Assembly (NCBI GenBank): GCA_977017575.1
Contig: CDRNVI010000067.1
Span: 1 to 64,000 of the forward strand
Direction: 5' to 3'
Length of the DNA: 64,000 nt
Source of the DNA: Paramoeba atlantica
Lineage: Eukaryota; Discosea
Position numbers and translations under genes: made by a program. Below the pieces are notes generated by a model that made no database searches, had not been told where the DNA came from, and saw nothing but the letters and a program-made list of their open reading frames with translations. Positions 8,437-19,150 of this stretch are shown piece by piece. The first letter of the stretch is position 1. Each line of letters opens with the position of its first letter.

Positions 8437-11022
8437 ATGCTTGGCCGTTTCCGTTTGTCAAACTTGCAAAGGAATCAGAAATCGGCTTTGTGCCTAGCCG
8501 TCAAGCTTGCGAAATATTTACCTGTGATCAACGCTGCCTCCTCTTCGCTCCCTCACACCTTGTCGAAACCCGAAGCGTCTTCTCAAAAAACCATTACGGA
8601 CCACATGGACCGCACAACGAAAACATTTATCGCTCCCCGTTTATTTTTCTCCCCAAGAAAAATCTTCCCGAACGCGATTACCCCTACACAGCCTTTATAT
8701 TACTCTTCCCTACGTTGTTTCCAACACAGCTCCTTCCAACACAGCTCTTCCTCTTCCTCCTCCATACCACCCACCACCGCTCCTCCTTCCCCTGTCCCCC
8801 CCTCCGTCTCCCCCCCACCACCACCCGAGAGCTTATGGCTCAGCCGCGCCCACCTCACCCGTCTTCTCTCCTACATGTGGCCCTCCCACCGCCCGGGGAC
8901 CCGACTGCGTGTCGCCTCTGCGGTGCTCCTGATGCTCGCGACCAAACTCCTCACCGTGTGTGTCCCGCTGGTGTTTAAAACCCTCGTCGACGCCCTCTCC
9001 AGTGAGGAGCTGGTCCGGGCCGCGGCCTACAACCCCTTTGCCTTCTCCCTCACCGCCGTGGCCCTGTGCTACGGCGCCGTTCGCACCGCCCAGCACTTCG
9101 TCCAGGAACTTCGCTACGCGATTTTTATGAATGCCAGCCAGAGCGCGATGAATGAGATCCACGTCCGCATGTACCGCACCCTGCTCGACCAGGACCTCTC
9201 GTTTCACTTAAAACGACAAACCGGCGCCCTGGTGCGTCAAGTCGACCGCGGCATGCGTGCCGTGAACACGCTGATCTACGTGCTGCTGTTTAATCTCACC
9301 CCGACACTGCTGGAGCTTGGGCTGGTTTGTTATATTATTGCGAATACGGCGCCTGGAGGGCCCGCGGTGGCACTCACGTGTCTCTCCTCGATGGCACTCT
9401 ATACGGTTTTTACGTTCTGGATGACGAAATGGCGTATTGGTTTTCGCAAGGAGTTAAACGCGATTGAGAGCCAAACCAGCCAGAGGTTGCATGAAGGGTT
9501 GACGAACTATGAGGCGGTGAAGTTGTACAACAAGGAGAGATGGGAACTGGACCGGTATGAGGGTTTACTGGAGCAGTTTCGAGGGTACAGTGCGAAGAAT
9601 AACTGGTCGTTTGCGGCGTTAAATTTCGGACAGGCGTTTATTTTCTCTGTTGCGATGGCGCTGATCAGTGCGCTGTGTGCCTCCCACGTGCAATCCGGGG
9701 CGATGACGGTAGGGGATCTTGTCATGGTGAATGGACTGATGTTGCAACTGTCGTGGCCGCTTCACTTTTTGGGAACTATTTATCGTGAATTGACGCAAAG
9801 CAGTTTAGATATGCAAACGCTTTTTCGTTTATTCGACCGCACCACTGAACGAGAAAAGGAGAAAAAGAAACGAGAGGAACATTTTCCTCTGTTTTCTTAC
9901 CGCCCTTCTGGTGGGGGCATTGAGTTTCGCAATGTCTCGTTTCGCTATCCCACAGAAAAAGACGAGGCTTCCATCATTATGAACCCACAAACAAACTCAC
10001 CAAGCTCTGCTTCCTCCCCCACAACAGGAACACCCCAAAACCAATGCACGGAAAAACAAGAAAAATCAGCGACCTCGGTAAATTCCGATGCCATTCTCCG
10101 TGACATCAGCTTTACCGTACGCCCTGGCCAGGTCGTCGGGGTTGTTGGACCCACGGCCTCCGGCAAATCCACTCTTCTCCGGCTGCTCGCTAAGTTTTAC
10201 GAGCCCACGGAGGGTACGATATGGCTGGACGACCAACCCCTTCACCGGCTCACCCCGGACTCCGTACGAAAGGCTCTGGGTTATCTCACGCAGGACATTG
10301 TGTTGTTCAACGACACTGTCCGGTTTAATATTGCCTACGGAGCCGAGGAGCAAGCCCGTGAGAAAAATACTAACGAGACAACGACTTCTTCCCAAACTAA
10401 CGGAGAAGAGGTAGGGAATGAGGCGAAAGAGAAGGGCAAAGAAAGTGAAAAGCGGACAGCTGGAGGGAGAGATGGAGAAGCCATGTCTCCGTCTTCGTGT
10501 CCTGATCCTTTTTCCCTTTCCCATGTCCCGTTTTCTGCCATCCAACACGCCGCGACACGTGCGGATCTCCACAACGGCATCTGTGCCCTCCCCCAGGGCT
10601 ATGACACTCTCGTAGGGGAGCGAGGCCTGCGGCTGTCCGGGGGCGAGAAGCAACGCCTGGCACTGGCCCGTATGTTGTTAAAGGACCCCGTGATTCTGCT
10701 CGCGGATGAGGCCACGGCCTCGCTGGATACCCACACGGAGGCCAACGTGATGAACGCGTTAAAACAAAGTGGCCGGACTGTATTGCTCGTGGCACATCGG
10801 CTCACGACGGTGAGAGATGCGGATTGTATTGTCGTGTTGGACAAAGGCAGGGTTGTGGAACAAGGGACACATCAGGAGCTGTTGTGTGGGGTGGCAAGCG
10901 GGGGGAAGGGGTATGAAGGGGCGGAGAATGGAGAGAGAGGGAAAAGGGCGAAGGGATTGTATGCACAGATGTGGGAAAAACAGTCGCTGGAGAAAACAGT
11001 GAGGTGTGAGGCAAAGGAGTAG
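8437..11022 (+). CDS. ATM1: mitochondrial half-ABC transporter, Atm1/ABCB7 type
   Basis: From the ATG at 8437 the protein has 861 residues. An Arg/Ser-rich start suits mitochondrial import. The membrane domain (about residues 130-460) contains ALNFGQAFIFSV and LVMVNGLMLQLSWPLHFLGT, closely matching the Atm1/ABCB7 signature region. The nucleotide-binding domain has Walker A GPTASGKST (about residue 571), a Q-loop in LTQDIVLFNDTVRFNIA, the signature LSGGEKQR (about 734), Walker B VILLADEATASLD and the switch histidine in LLVAHRLTT. Two low-complexity insertions interrupt this domain, one before the first strand and one between the Q-loop and signature. Atm1 transporters sit in the mitochondrial inner membrane and export a glutathione-linked sulfur compound for cytosolic iron-sulfur assembly. 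A CAACTTAG site at about 8403 is a plausible acceptor before the start. Confidence 0.92.
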   Translation: MLGRFRLSNLQRNQKSALCLAVKLAKYLPVINAASSSLPHTLSKPEASSQKTITDHMDRTTKTFIAPRLFFSPRKIFPNAITPTQPLYYSSLRCFQHSSFQHSSSSSSSIPPTTAPPSPVPPSVSPPPPPESLWLSRAHLTRLLSYMWPSHRPGTRLRVASAVLLMLATKLLTVCVPLVFKTLVDALSSEELVRAAAYNPFAFSLTAVALCYGAVRTAQHFVQELRYAIFMNASQSAMNEIHVRMYRTLLDQDLSFHLKRQTGALVRQVDRGMRAVNTLIYVLLFNLTPTLLELGLVCYIIANTAPGGPAVALTCLSSMALYTVFTFWMTKWRIGFRKELNAIESQTSQRLHEGLTNYEAVKLYNKERWELDRYEGLLEQFRGYSAKNNWSFAALNFGQAFIFSVAMALISALCASHVQSGAMTVGDLVMVNGLMLQLSWPLHFLGTIYRELTQSSLDMQTLFRLFDRTTEREKEKKKREEHFPLFSYRPSGGGIEFRNVSFRYPTEKDEASIIMNPQTNSPSSASSPTTGTPQNQCTEKQEKSATSVNSDAILRDISFTVRPGQVVGVVGPTASGKSTLLRLLAKFYEPTEGTIWLDDQPLHRLTPDSVRKALGYLTQDIVLFNDTVRFNIAYGAEEQAREKNTNETTTSSQTNGEEVGNEAKEKGKESEKRTAGGRDGEAMSPSSCPDPFSLSHVPFSAIQHAATRADLHNGICALPQGYDTLVGERGLRLSGGEKQRLALARMLLKDPVILLADEATASLDTHTEANVMNALKQSGRTVLLVAHRLTTVRDADCIVVLDKGRVVEQGTHQELLCGVASGGKGYEGAENGERGKRAKGLYAQMWEKQSLEKTVRCEAKE

Positions 11023-11687
11023 CGAAACGTTGAGGTTGATAAAAGGAGAGTTGTGGTGCGCACGTGTTCGGGTCTCAGAAAGAAAGGACGATGAAGCTGT
11101 TGAGGGTCCCGTCAAATTGAGTGTGAGTTCACTGGGGTCTTATGTTTGTGAAGGCGTAAAAAGTTATGTTGTAATTGTTTTTTTCTCGTCACATACCAGT
11201 GCGTTCATACTCACCAGTATCACCTTTGCCTCGAAGCCCCTTTACCTTGATGCGTGCCTGCTACAGATCTAGAGCAGGCTGTTTTTTACCACACTGATTT
11301 TTTTTTTGCAAAAGAGCAAGGGTTTTGTACCACCACCAGAGGAAAAAGCTTTGACACGTGTAGCTATCTGGGACATGCTCCGATACCTTTTATTGTACTT
11401 GATTTTTAGCAGCAGACCGCTTGAGTGAAGCCCTCACTGCATGAACCAGAGCAGGACCTGAATCTTAGGCAGTTAGCTATTTCCTCTCCTTCCTTAGCTA
11501 GTTACTCGTACTGTACAGTAGCTAGTCTACTGTAGTACAGTAGATAATCTACTGTGAGCGTTGAATACTGAAAAAATATAAAAGACTATTTTAAAGATAT
11601 TCTTTGTTTCAATTCATATTTTTTTTCTTTCAATTTTAGAAAATTTCTTTTTCGCATTTTTATCCCTTTTAGACTTTACTTTCTTGC
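11023..11687 (+). other. intergenic region with a short palindromic patch
   Basis: No gene is seen. At 11505-11565 several overlapping ACTGTACAGTAG and TAGTCTACTGTAG blocks form a self-complementary patch. Just before CCDC25 a CCCTTTTAG sequence ends near 11671, 17 nt upstream of the start, and is a good candidate splice acceptor. Confidence 0.45.
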
Positions 11688-12308
11688 ATGGTGTATTTTT
11701 ACACTTTAAAAACTGCCCCGGATCTTGTCTGCTATATGGGCCGAGATAAGTATGAAAACGAAGATCTGATTGAATACGGATTGGACGAGGACGTTTGGTT
11801 TCATGTTGATGATTACAGTAGTGCTCATGTCTACCTCCGATTAAAGGAGGAAGAATCATGGGAAAATATTTCTCCCGAAACATTGGAAGAATTAGGCCAG
11901 CTAACGAAACACAATTCAATTACAGGATCCAAACTTGCGTCTGTGAATATTATTTACACGCCGTGGAAGAATCTTCACAAGGGAAAGGATATGGAAATTG
12001 GTGCAATTGGATATCATAATCCGAAAGCCGTCAAAACGTTGCGCATTTCCAAGAACAACGATATTGTAAAACCTATAGAGAAAACAAAGCGAGAGAAGTC
12101 AGATTACAATTTGAAATCCTTGCGTGAGAAATATGATAAGAACAAAAGAGAAAAGGCACGTCTTATTCAAAAACAGCAAAAAGATGAAAAAGAACGTCAA
12201 ATCTCTGAGGCGAAAAAGGCAGCAGAGCTTCGAAATTATTCATCATTAATGAAAACAGTTGATCGGAGTGCTGACCAAACGCCAATCGATGAGGATGACT
12301 TTATGTAA
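11688..12308 (+). CDS. CCDC25: CCDC25/Jlp2 family protein (NFACT-R domain)
   Basis: The 206-residue protein matches the CCDC25 family along its whole length: MVYFYTLKTAPDL, MGRDKYENEDLIEYG, WFHVDDYSSAHVYLRL, SVNIIYTPWKNL, AIGYHNPKAVKT, a charged helix from about residue 125, ELRNYSSLMK and a terminal acidic DEDDFM. The N-terminal domain is the NFACT-R fold shared with NEMF/Tae2 proteins of ribosome quality control. In animals CCDC25 is membrane-associated and binds extracellular DNA; in yeast Jlp2 has no firm role. The start is the first ATG after the CCCTTTTAG site. Length and motifs are normal. Confidence 0.97.
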   Translation: MVYFYTLKTAPDLVCYMGRDKYENEDLIEYGLDEDVWFHVDDYSSAHVYLRLKEEESWENISPETLEELGQLTKHNSITGSKLASVNIIYTPWKNLHKGKDMEIGAIGYHNPKAVKTLRISKNNDIVKPIEKTKREKSDYNLKSLREKYDKNKREKARLIQKQQKDEKERQISEAKKAAELRNYSSLMKTVDRSADQTPIDEDDFM

Positions 12309-13050
12309 TTCATTATTGAGAAATTTTGAATTAATTGAAGCCATCCCCACTTAAATACCTGAGGAAAACTATCGAAGCCGTGAAGAGATTCAACTGAAAG
12401 CTTAAAAAGTTGCACTGGTTCATGACACCACTATTTATTATGAAAGTGTTATTCCCGACGCAAAGCCTACTACATTTTATTAGTGTATGGTTTGCTGTAT
12501 TTATTTTTCTTTTGGAACCTGTTTTATCATTGGAGAGTATGCAGTAGGTCTGTGTAAGTCCGCGACGAGCTGTGGTACGTGGTAATCCGTGTAGATTCGT
12601 GAATGTTCGTGTAGAATTTTTCGGTATTTTTTAAGAGGGCTTAATGGCTCGGCCGCTAGGATGATTGCATGTAGGTAAAACAGACCGAATTAGTTAAAAC
12701 ACGTCACTCTGAATGAAAATTTAAATAACAGCTGAAAGAATAAACCCACATAGGCACTAATACTAATAATCCTTGTGATGGGAATAGTCGTTGGCTTTAG
12801 CACCACTCACTCTTTACCTTATTTGGTGCCACTTATCTTTACTTTTTCATTAAATCTCTTTTACCATCTTAAACCTCTTTTTAGCTTTATAACTTGAAAC
12901 ATCACGCACATTGCGAGAAGCGACGTTCTTTTTGCACTTTTTTAAAGATTCCATCTTACGGGAACCTTCTTCATCTTCGACTTCAATATGTTGTGGGCCA
13001 CGTGAACCAAACGTGGTTCATCATTATCTTCGGTGGGATTGAACGAATAA
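12309..13050. other. intergenic region after CCDC25
   Basis: AT-rich sequence in which I see no gene, RNA or clear repeat. A short patch near 12545-12625 repeats TGTAGA/TTCGTG-type words loosely. The region ends where a TGTACTCCCCCTGTCATTA terminus starts. Confidence 0.35.
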
Positions 13051-14024
13051 TGTACTCCCCCTGTCATTAATAATTTCTTTTTTAGGCTTTTCGTTAAATG
13101 CGGTGGTTGTTTTCAACTTAGAAGTCCCTCATGCTGCGCTCTTCGCGTTGAAAACTACCTCCGCGTTTAACGAAGAGCCCAAAAAAGAAATTTGGCCTGG
13201 AAAGGTGAAGAAAACGGAAAGATTATAGCCAAAAATAGCCGATTTTTGGGTAAAAATGGGGTGATTTTTGCGTATTTTTGCTCTCAGAGCACTAAATCTG
13301 ATATTTGCGTGTGCGAAATCACTCGTAGGCGTGAATGCAAGCCTACTGAACGTGTTGGGTAGAGAATGCGACTCCAACCACACCATTCTTCCAACACAAA
13401 AAGGCCTCTTGGGGTCCGAAAAATACTTTTTCACCTTTTTTAGTCAAAAATGGACCATTTTCGCGGGCATACCACGGCTCGAAGAAGAGATACCTTGCGA
13501 AAACAACTGGGCGGAAAGCTAGTATAGGTCCCAAACTCAAAATACAATAGGGGAAACGATTTTTGGAAAAATAATTTTTTTACCATCTTTTTCGCCAAGT
13601 TGAATTTTTTTTCAAAATTTTTTTTCCGAAAAAATCCGAACTTGGCGGACCCGTCCTGCGGCTACGAGGGGGGGTCACCCCGGGGTACGGGGGTGGAAAA
13701 TGCGCGCCAAGACCCCGGCTACCCTTTCTGCGGGTTTGTTTCGAAAAATCATTTTTACAAAAAAATTTCGTGCGGTATGCCCCCCCCCCCTAGACCCCCC
13801 ATTTTTTTCAATTTTGGACCACCGGAGCCCCCTTTTATATTTTTTTCTTCTATTATATTACTGTGTTCCTCTTTATATTTTCACTGTTTTTGTTCACCTT
13901 TTTTTCAATAATCGAGGGTAGAGCGGTAGTTTTACAACCACCGCAATGATAATGATAATCCTCAAGAATGATAATTTTTTGAGATTTTTATTATCATTAT
14001 CATTATTAATGGCAGGGGGAGTAC
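13051..14024. mobile_element. non-autonomous TIR element carrying repeat family X
   Basis: The element starts GTACTCCCCCTGTCATTAA and ends with the inverse TTAATGGCAGGGGGAGTAC. The TIR is similar in style to Stowaway/mariner termini. Inside lies the fullest copy of repeat family X in the window. Its order is: a fold-back segment (13075-13190), a block with TCTCAGAGCACTAAATC, a block with CGGACCCGTCCTGCGG, a C-rich tract, a TTGGACCACCGGAGCCCCC block and a terminal AGAGCGGTAGTTTTACAACC block. Copies of the same inner order appear at 53.4-53.9 kb (inverted) and from 63.2 kb to the window end. No protein is encoded. Whether the outer TIR belongs to the family or is the site into which it inserted is open. 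Confidence 0.6.
13075..13190. repeat. fold-back segment F, copy 1
   Basis: Two arms of about 40 bp face each other. The left arm reads TTAGGCTTTTCGTTAAATGC and GGTGGTTGTTTTCAA; the right arm ends CGTTTAACGAAGAGCCC. A loop of about 30 bp lies between. Further copies lie at 33.11, 62.74 and 63.22 kb. Confidence 0.75.
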
Positions 14025-14396
14025 TCCTCTTCTCATTAATTTATATAAACGCCATTCCTAATTTTTCAGAAAAAAATATAGATTTTCAAAAAATTATGTT
14101 TTTGAAGAAAAAAACAGGAAAAGCTAGGATAGAGGGGAGGACACCGCAGAAAAATTTGACCCTCACTTCCGACAAGGACCTTGGATCTCACGTTCTGCAA
14201 TAGCTTATCGCAGAAAAATAGCGTTTTTCCATCAGGCAAGATCATTAATCAGGACTTTTTGCCTAACCATTCTTATTAATTTCTATAAATATAAATATAA
14301 ATTTTCTTTTTTGTTACAATATATAAACCCCTGGCCACCAATAAGGCACCCCCCCCTTATTTTTTGCATGAGGGGGTATGGTAGGGTTAACATACC

Positions 14397-14960
14397 ATGT
14401 TTTCGTTCAAAATTTTGAGATCTGTACGTTCCCGCTGTTTTTTTGATACAAACGATAATCGAATGAAAATGTGGGTAAAAAAAGGAGAGACCCCTGCAAA
14501 GAGACTAAAGGTGCGCTGGGCGCCTAAGTGCCAGGTGTGGGGTGCTATAGGAATTAACTGGAGATGCTTAAAAATTTTATCCAGCAGGACCTCTATTACC
14601 CACGAAACATACATAGACACACTAAAACATGTTTATTTCCCCCGCAAAAGAATATTTCAACAAGATGGTGCCACCGCTCATACGGCCAAGGCCACCATAA
14701 ATTACCTGAACAAACGAAAAATTAATCTACTAAAAAATTGGCCCCCAATTTCTCCCGATCTTTCTCCCATTGAAAACATATGGTCAATGGTACAACAAGA
14801 CGTAAGTGAAAAGCTACCATCTACAGTTTCCGAACTGCAAAGGTGTATTCTAAACACATGGAGTTCTTTACCGACTGAAATGATAAATGATACCATCTTA
14901 AGTTTCGATCGTAGACTGAAGGCCTGCGTCGAACTAGGTGGCGAAAAGGTAAAAAAGTGA
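14397..14960 (+). pseudogene. truncated Tc1/mariner transposase of element A1
   Basis: The 187-codon frame covers the catalytic C-terminal part of a transposase. It contains KVRWAPKCQVWGAIG, the second catalytic Asp in IFQQDGATAHTAK and the third acidic residue in WPPISPDLSPIENIWSM. The DNA-binding N-terminus and the first catalytic region are largely missing; A2 retains the former (from 44161). The apparent first 15 codons come from terminal-repeat sequence and are not part of the ancestral protein. It is not expected to be active. Confidence 0.85.
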
Positions 14961-15368
14961 TAAATACAGGGTCGTTCAGCATTTTTTGAGCAATTCTTAC
15001 AAGTGTATGTTTTGTTCAATTTTTTATATACAAATGTACCTCAATAATCATATGTACCTCAAAAGATAGGCGCGAGCCTCCTCTAGAAAGGAAAAATATG
15101 ATGCCTTGTCGCCAAGCGCGGTTCAGACACTAATATTTTTTTTGGTAATATTTGACGCCTTTCGTCCAGATGAGCCGCTAGAAAACGTCTTGTTTTTAAA
15201 ACTCTTCGAATCGTGAAAGAAAAGCTTGTCTTTACTCACACGTATTTGAATCATGCGTTCATATGTATTCGAAGCATCCGATAGAGTAAGAATTTGATAC
15301 TATCAAATGCAAAACGTGTTTTGTTGTAGAATTGCCAAATTGCGTTTTTTTCTTTACTTTCTTGGAAC

Positions 15369-17261
15369 ATGCCATTGCAACTGGACGAGGAGTCCAGTTA
15401 CTGTATTTCCCCTCGCTCTGATGCTAGCTCAATTTCAGATTTGAGCGTATCAACACCATCCTCACTCGGTGATGACCCGGATTGGACTTTGAGTGATTTC
15501 TCCGTAGATTCAAGCGATAACTCTCTTATTAGTGAAGATGAGTGGAGTGATGGGGAGGGCCTTGTAGCATATGGCCAATTAGCTGTAACGTCGAACGCGG
15601 TGAAGATGAAAGTTTCTTAGATTTTATCTCACGAATAAAAGGGGATGTTTCATCTCGCGCGAGCTCTATCCCCTACGAGAAAATCTCACCCCCAAAAAAT
15701 TATGATCTAGTGGTTGAAGAATTGATTGGCAATAGTCTTTCTTCTCAGCAACCAGAAGAAGAGGTTCTAAGAGCAGAACCTCCGGACGAGATCGAGCCGA
15801 GAACTTCAAATGTACAACCAAGTCACGACGAGGAAAAAATTCAAACAGAAGTAACGGCGGATGAGGTGCGAAGCAAGAGGAACGTCGAACGTACTCTACG
15901 AAGACGTATCGAAAGCTTACAACACAAACTGCGTTTGCGCACACGACAGTTACGAAATGCTGTAAATCGTAACTGCAAGCAAGAAACGCGGTATGATGAA
16001 ATATGTGAGAGGGTAAACGCAAGCATGAAAAACAGTGAGTTCACTTGCAAAGAGGCTGAGATTCGATGCTCTCTGTTAGAAAACGAACTGAAGATAGTAA
16101 AGGAGGAAAGAGCACTTCTTGAAGTACGATACAGGGAAGAGGAGACTGAAAAATTTCAAATAATTAAATCTTTGCAATTATTGCGCAGCCAACAGCACAT
16201 CCAGACATTTGAACAAAAGCAACAGGGAAAACGAGGCCGACCCATGAAAAAAAAAACAATGAACAGACGAACCGCAGTTCAAATATATAGAACTAGAACG
16301 CGGTTAACAGAAACAGATGTAATGGCTATAAAATTGTTTCACAGGAGCGGCGTTTACCGGCACGCTGACCTTTGTTACATGTTTGCTTTGCCCCGTTCGA
16401 CGTGCACTTATGTTCTGAAAAGTTCTAAGGCTGGAGAAAGAGGAAGAAAGAGGAAGAAAGAGGAAGAAAGAGGAAGAAAGAGGAAGAAAGAGGAAGAAAT
16501 TGTCTCTCTCCCAAAAAAAAATGGACGCAAGAGTCGCCTTTTGTCAATCAATGTTAAAAGAGAACGAGGCAACCGAAGGCATATTTTTTAAGCGATTAAT
16601 ATTTTCTGACGAATCCTGGATGGAAGCGGGGGACATGTCCAGAGGTGCTTGGCAAAGTCCGACTGACATTGTGTATAAGTCAAGGACGCATCATCCAACG
16701 AAAGTAATGATTTGGGGTGCTATTGCGGGCGACGGACACGTTTTTTACCACTGGTGCGATTTCACCAAGTTTTACAAGGATGAAGCTTCGCGTGAATTGC
16801 TACCTGGGGAAAAGCGGGAAGAATTTCCTCAGGAATTAAAACTCGGATCGTTATATTACCGCAAGTCGATATTGGAGCCCCATTTTTTGCCTTACGCAGC
16901 CACTCATGAAAACATTATTCTTATGGAAGACGGTGCTCCCGCTCATCGGGCCATACTTACAAAAAAGTGGTGAAAAGATCGAAAGGCGATGAACTTGTCA
17001 CGGTACGTGAGTACAACTGGAGAGTTAATGCTTCGCTGGCCGGCGGATTCCCCAGATCTTAATCCAATTGAGAACTTGTGGAACCAAACAAAGCAATTCA
17101 AGAACCGTAAATGCCCCATTTCTGCAGGTGAAATTAAGCGCGTATGTGAATCATATTTGGACTCCGTAGAAGCGAAGGAGTCGATAAAGAAGCTGCATGT
17201 CTCCTTCAAAAAAAGACTCGAGTTGTGCATATTATATAAAGGAAAGAAGATTCCTTACTAA
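15369..17261 (+). pseudogene. mariner-type transposase with long acidic/coiled-coil N-terminus, broken
   Basis: The frame starts at 15369 with an acidic, Ser-rich region, shifts near 15590, runs through a coiled coil (about 15870-16200), an AT-hook-like GKRGRPMKKK and a helix-turn-helix-like region. It shifts again at a purine microsatellite (16436-16500), and has one stop at 16971-16973. The catalytic part is clear: FSDESWMEAG (first Asp), ILMEDGAPAHRA (second Asp) and RWPADSPDLNPIENLW (third acidic residue). An N-terminal extension of about 230 residues before the helix-turn-helix is unusual for Tc1/mariner transposases, which normally begin with that domain. The few breaks suggest fairly recent inactivation. 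Confidence 0.8.
16436..16500 (+). repeat. purine microsatellite inside the transposase of element B
   Basis: The tract repeats GGAAGAAAGA about six times. The reading frame of the transposase differs on the two sides, so slippage here is a likely cause of one frameshift. Confidence 0.8.
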
Positions 17262-17728
17262 ATACTGTATGTGTACTAATGTTAAAATAAGTGATTTCTG
17301 GGAAAGGGGAGAAACTCAGTACTAAAAACTAAAGTTTATCGAAAAATAATGATAAAATACTTGGTCAATTTTGCCTGAGATTGCCTTTTTGGACCATTGC
17401 ATCTTTTGGGTACAGGGGCCCATGTGCGTAGAAAATATTTTTCCCTATCTGCTTGTGTTCTAAACTAACGCTTTCCGCACATTTTATTTGAATTCGACAT
17501 CATGTGCAACCTGTGGAATTGTTCAACTTTGACATAAACGGCCCTGTAGTTTCCACTTTATAAATAGCTATAGGACTAGTGACCAAGTGTGGGAGGACAT
17601 AAATCCCGAACTGAGATCTGCAAAATGCCATTGAAATTAGCTCAAACAAACAAAGCATCGAATTTTTAGAGGGGGGTGCCTTATTTTGGCCAGGGGTTTA
17701 TTTATAGAAATTAATGAGGAGGAGTACA

Positions 17729-17959
17729 TCGTTTTCGACAAAAAAAAAGATTTTCATGCCAAAAATGCGAAATTTTGGGCGAATTTGGGCCGTTTTTGAA
17801 ACCAAATACAGTTGATAATTTTTATAGATACAGTTGATAATTTTTTAAGAGTCTTCATCACATAGAATAATAATTTTTTTAAGATTATCATTATTAATGA
17901 CAGGGGGAGTACACTTTCTTAAAATAATTTCAAATTTTTATGAAATCGTTTTTTGTGTT
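17729..17959. other. AT-rich flank with a further TIR-like end
   Basis: Non-coding. It contains two copies of ATACAGTTGATAATTTTT and ends in TTATTAATGACAGGGGGAGTAC (about 17891-17912), which matches the right terminus at 14004-14024. It is probably the remaining end of a related element. Confidence 0.45.
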
Positions 17960-18388
17960 CCCTAGGCATACGCTAACTAGTAAACTAGTAATTACTATAG
18001 TAATTACTATGAGCTACTACTTTTGAGTCTTCCCATGAAGGTTGTTACCATTTTAAAAACACAGTTATTTTTGAAATTTCATTTCATTGTTTTATGGCGG
18101 ATATGTTATTAACTTTAGCGGTATCTGCAGTGTCTCTCATATTAATAAAATTATTAGCTATTGACTTCTTATTGTCTGTCTGGAAGTTGAACCAATCGTT
18201 GAAAGGGAACCCGGAAATGAAGTTTCTACACCTGTGCCAAGCAACACTCGTCGACGACAAAGGCCTTCTGCAGAAGAGCATCGCGAGCGTGCTGTTGCCA
18301 TTTCTAATCGACTTAAAGAAAATCCCACTCAAGTTGCCCTTACTAATGAAGCCCATGAAGCCCACGGCGCTCTCCCGCCGTGCTCCCC

Positions 18389-18470
18389 GCCACGCTCCTG
18401 CCGTGCCACCCGCCACGCTCCCGCCGCGCCACCCGCCACGCTCGTGCCGCACCACCCGTCACGCTCCCTC
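18389..18470 (+). repeat. 23-bp GC-rich minisatellite
   Basis: About three and a half units of the type GCCACGCTCCTGCCGTGCCA follow each other with period 23. The tract is open in more than one frame, which makes the Pro/Ala/His-rich reading frames here unreliable. Just upstream (18165-18360) one frame reads EEHRERAVAISNRLKENPTQ and may be a decayed protein fragment of unknown origin. Confidence 0.55.
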
Positions 18471-18494
18471 CCCGCCTCCACTTCCGCCGCCCCC

Positions 18495-18773
18495 CTAATG
18501 CCCGGCAAAAGATCCTGGCGTCACCCAGCTAGCAGTACGGACTGAGTCCAAATACTTCTTTTGCTGTGCATGTGTGACCGCAAAATCTAATACCATGCCT
18601 TTCGCCAGAACCCCTCTCTCAAGAGAGCCAGTGGGCAGAAAAACGTCCGCGGGTCTAGTGAGAGCGCCTCCTGGGCCACGGTTTCCCAGACTCTTTTCTC
18701 TCTGTGGTTGAAGAAAGGCCTTGCTGCGGAAAGATGCGAATTGGTGTGCCAGGGCGTTGTGTCGAGCTATCAA
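18495..18773 (-). pseudogene. fragment of a non-LTR-type protein C-terminus
   Basis: The minus-strand frame encodes RHNALAHQFASF, then TRPADVFLPTG and MVLDFAVTHAQQ. This RPADVxLP plus DxxVT pattern resembles a domain found after the reverse transcriptase in many protist and fungal non-LTR-type sequences, possibly nuclease-like. No reverse transcriptase lies next to it. It is a short relic and the assignment rests on pattern memory. Confidence 0.35.
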
Positions 18774-19150
18774 ACCGTGTCCGTTTTTACATAATAATCA
18801 TACCCTGGACTTAGCTCCGAGTAAATTAAGCATCATTAAGCACAACTAAACATTTTTCTCTTCCATGTGTAAGTACAATTATGTTTTGCATATATAACCC
18901 CCCAATGAAAAGTGACCTACCCCTTTATTATAATGGGTACCTGGTTGGGCACCATAATCATTGCAAAGCGGGTTCGAGCCTCCATACCAAACCACTCCTC
19001 GCAACACATCGATCCCGAGAGTAACCCGCCTTCTATGAGTCAGAGCTTGACTCCAATACGTCAGAACGGGGCAGGAGAGCGAAGAGAAATTTCAACCGCA
19101 GTGGAAAAGAATATTGGTACCTACAATTCGTAGGTTCATGCAGCCAAGCG
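18774..19150. other. non-coding stretch between transposon relics
   Basis: Contains an ATAACCCCCCAATGAAAAGT sequence near 18895 that resembles a mariner A-type terminus, without a partner in range. No gene is seen. Confidence 0.35.

Larger units (their letters stand above)
14965..17548 (+). mobile_element. Tc1/mariner-type element B nested in A1
   Basis: The element begins TACAGGGTCGTT and ends with the inverse AAACGGCCCTGTA, each at a TA, and interrupts A1 just after its transposase frame. It is 2.58 kb and carries one transposase gene (15369-17261). Its termini differ from those of the A, C and D families. Nesting shows that B moved after A1 had landed. Confidence 0.75.
14324..17701. mobile_element. 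Tc1/mariner element A1, split by nested element B
   Basis: The left terminus TAAACCCCTGGCCA and the right terminus TGGCCAGGGGTTTA are inverted repeats next to TA. Both continue inward with a GGCACCCCCC block. Without the nested element B (14965-17548), A1 would be about 0.8 kb, close to its relative A2 at 43977-44912 (936 bp). Near each end lies a GAGATCTG block (14412 and 17617) that is shared with A2 and the C elements. A1 has lost the helix-turn-helix part of its transposase. A further pair of weak inverted termini (GTACTCCTC...) flanks it at 14021 and 17728, so A1 may itself sit inside an older element. Confidence 0.8.
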
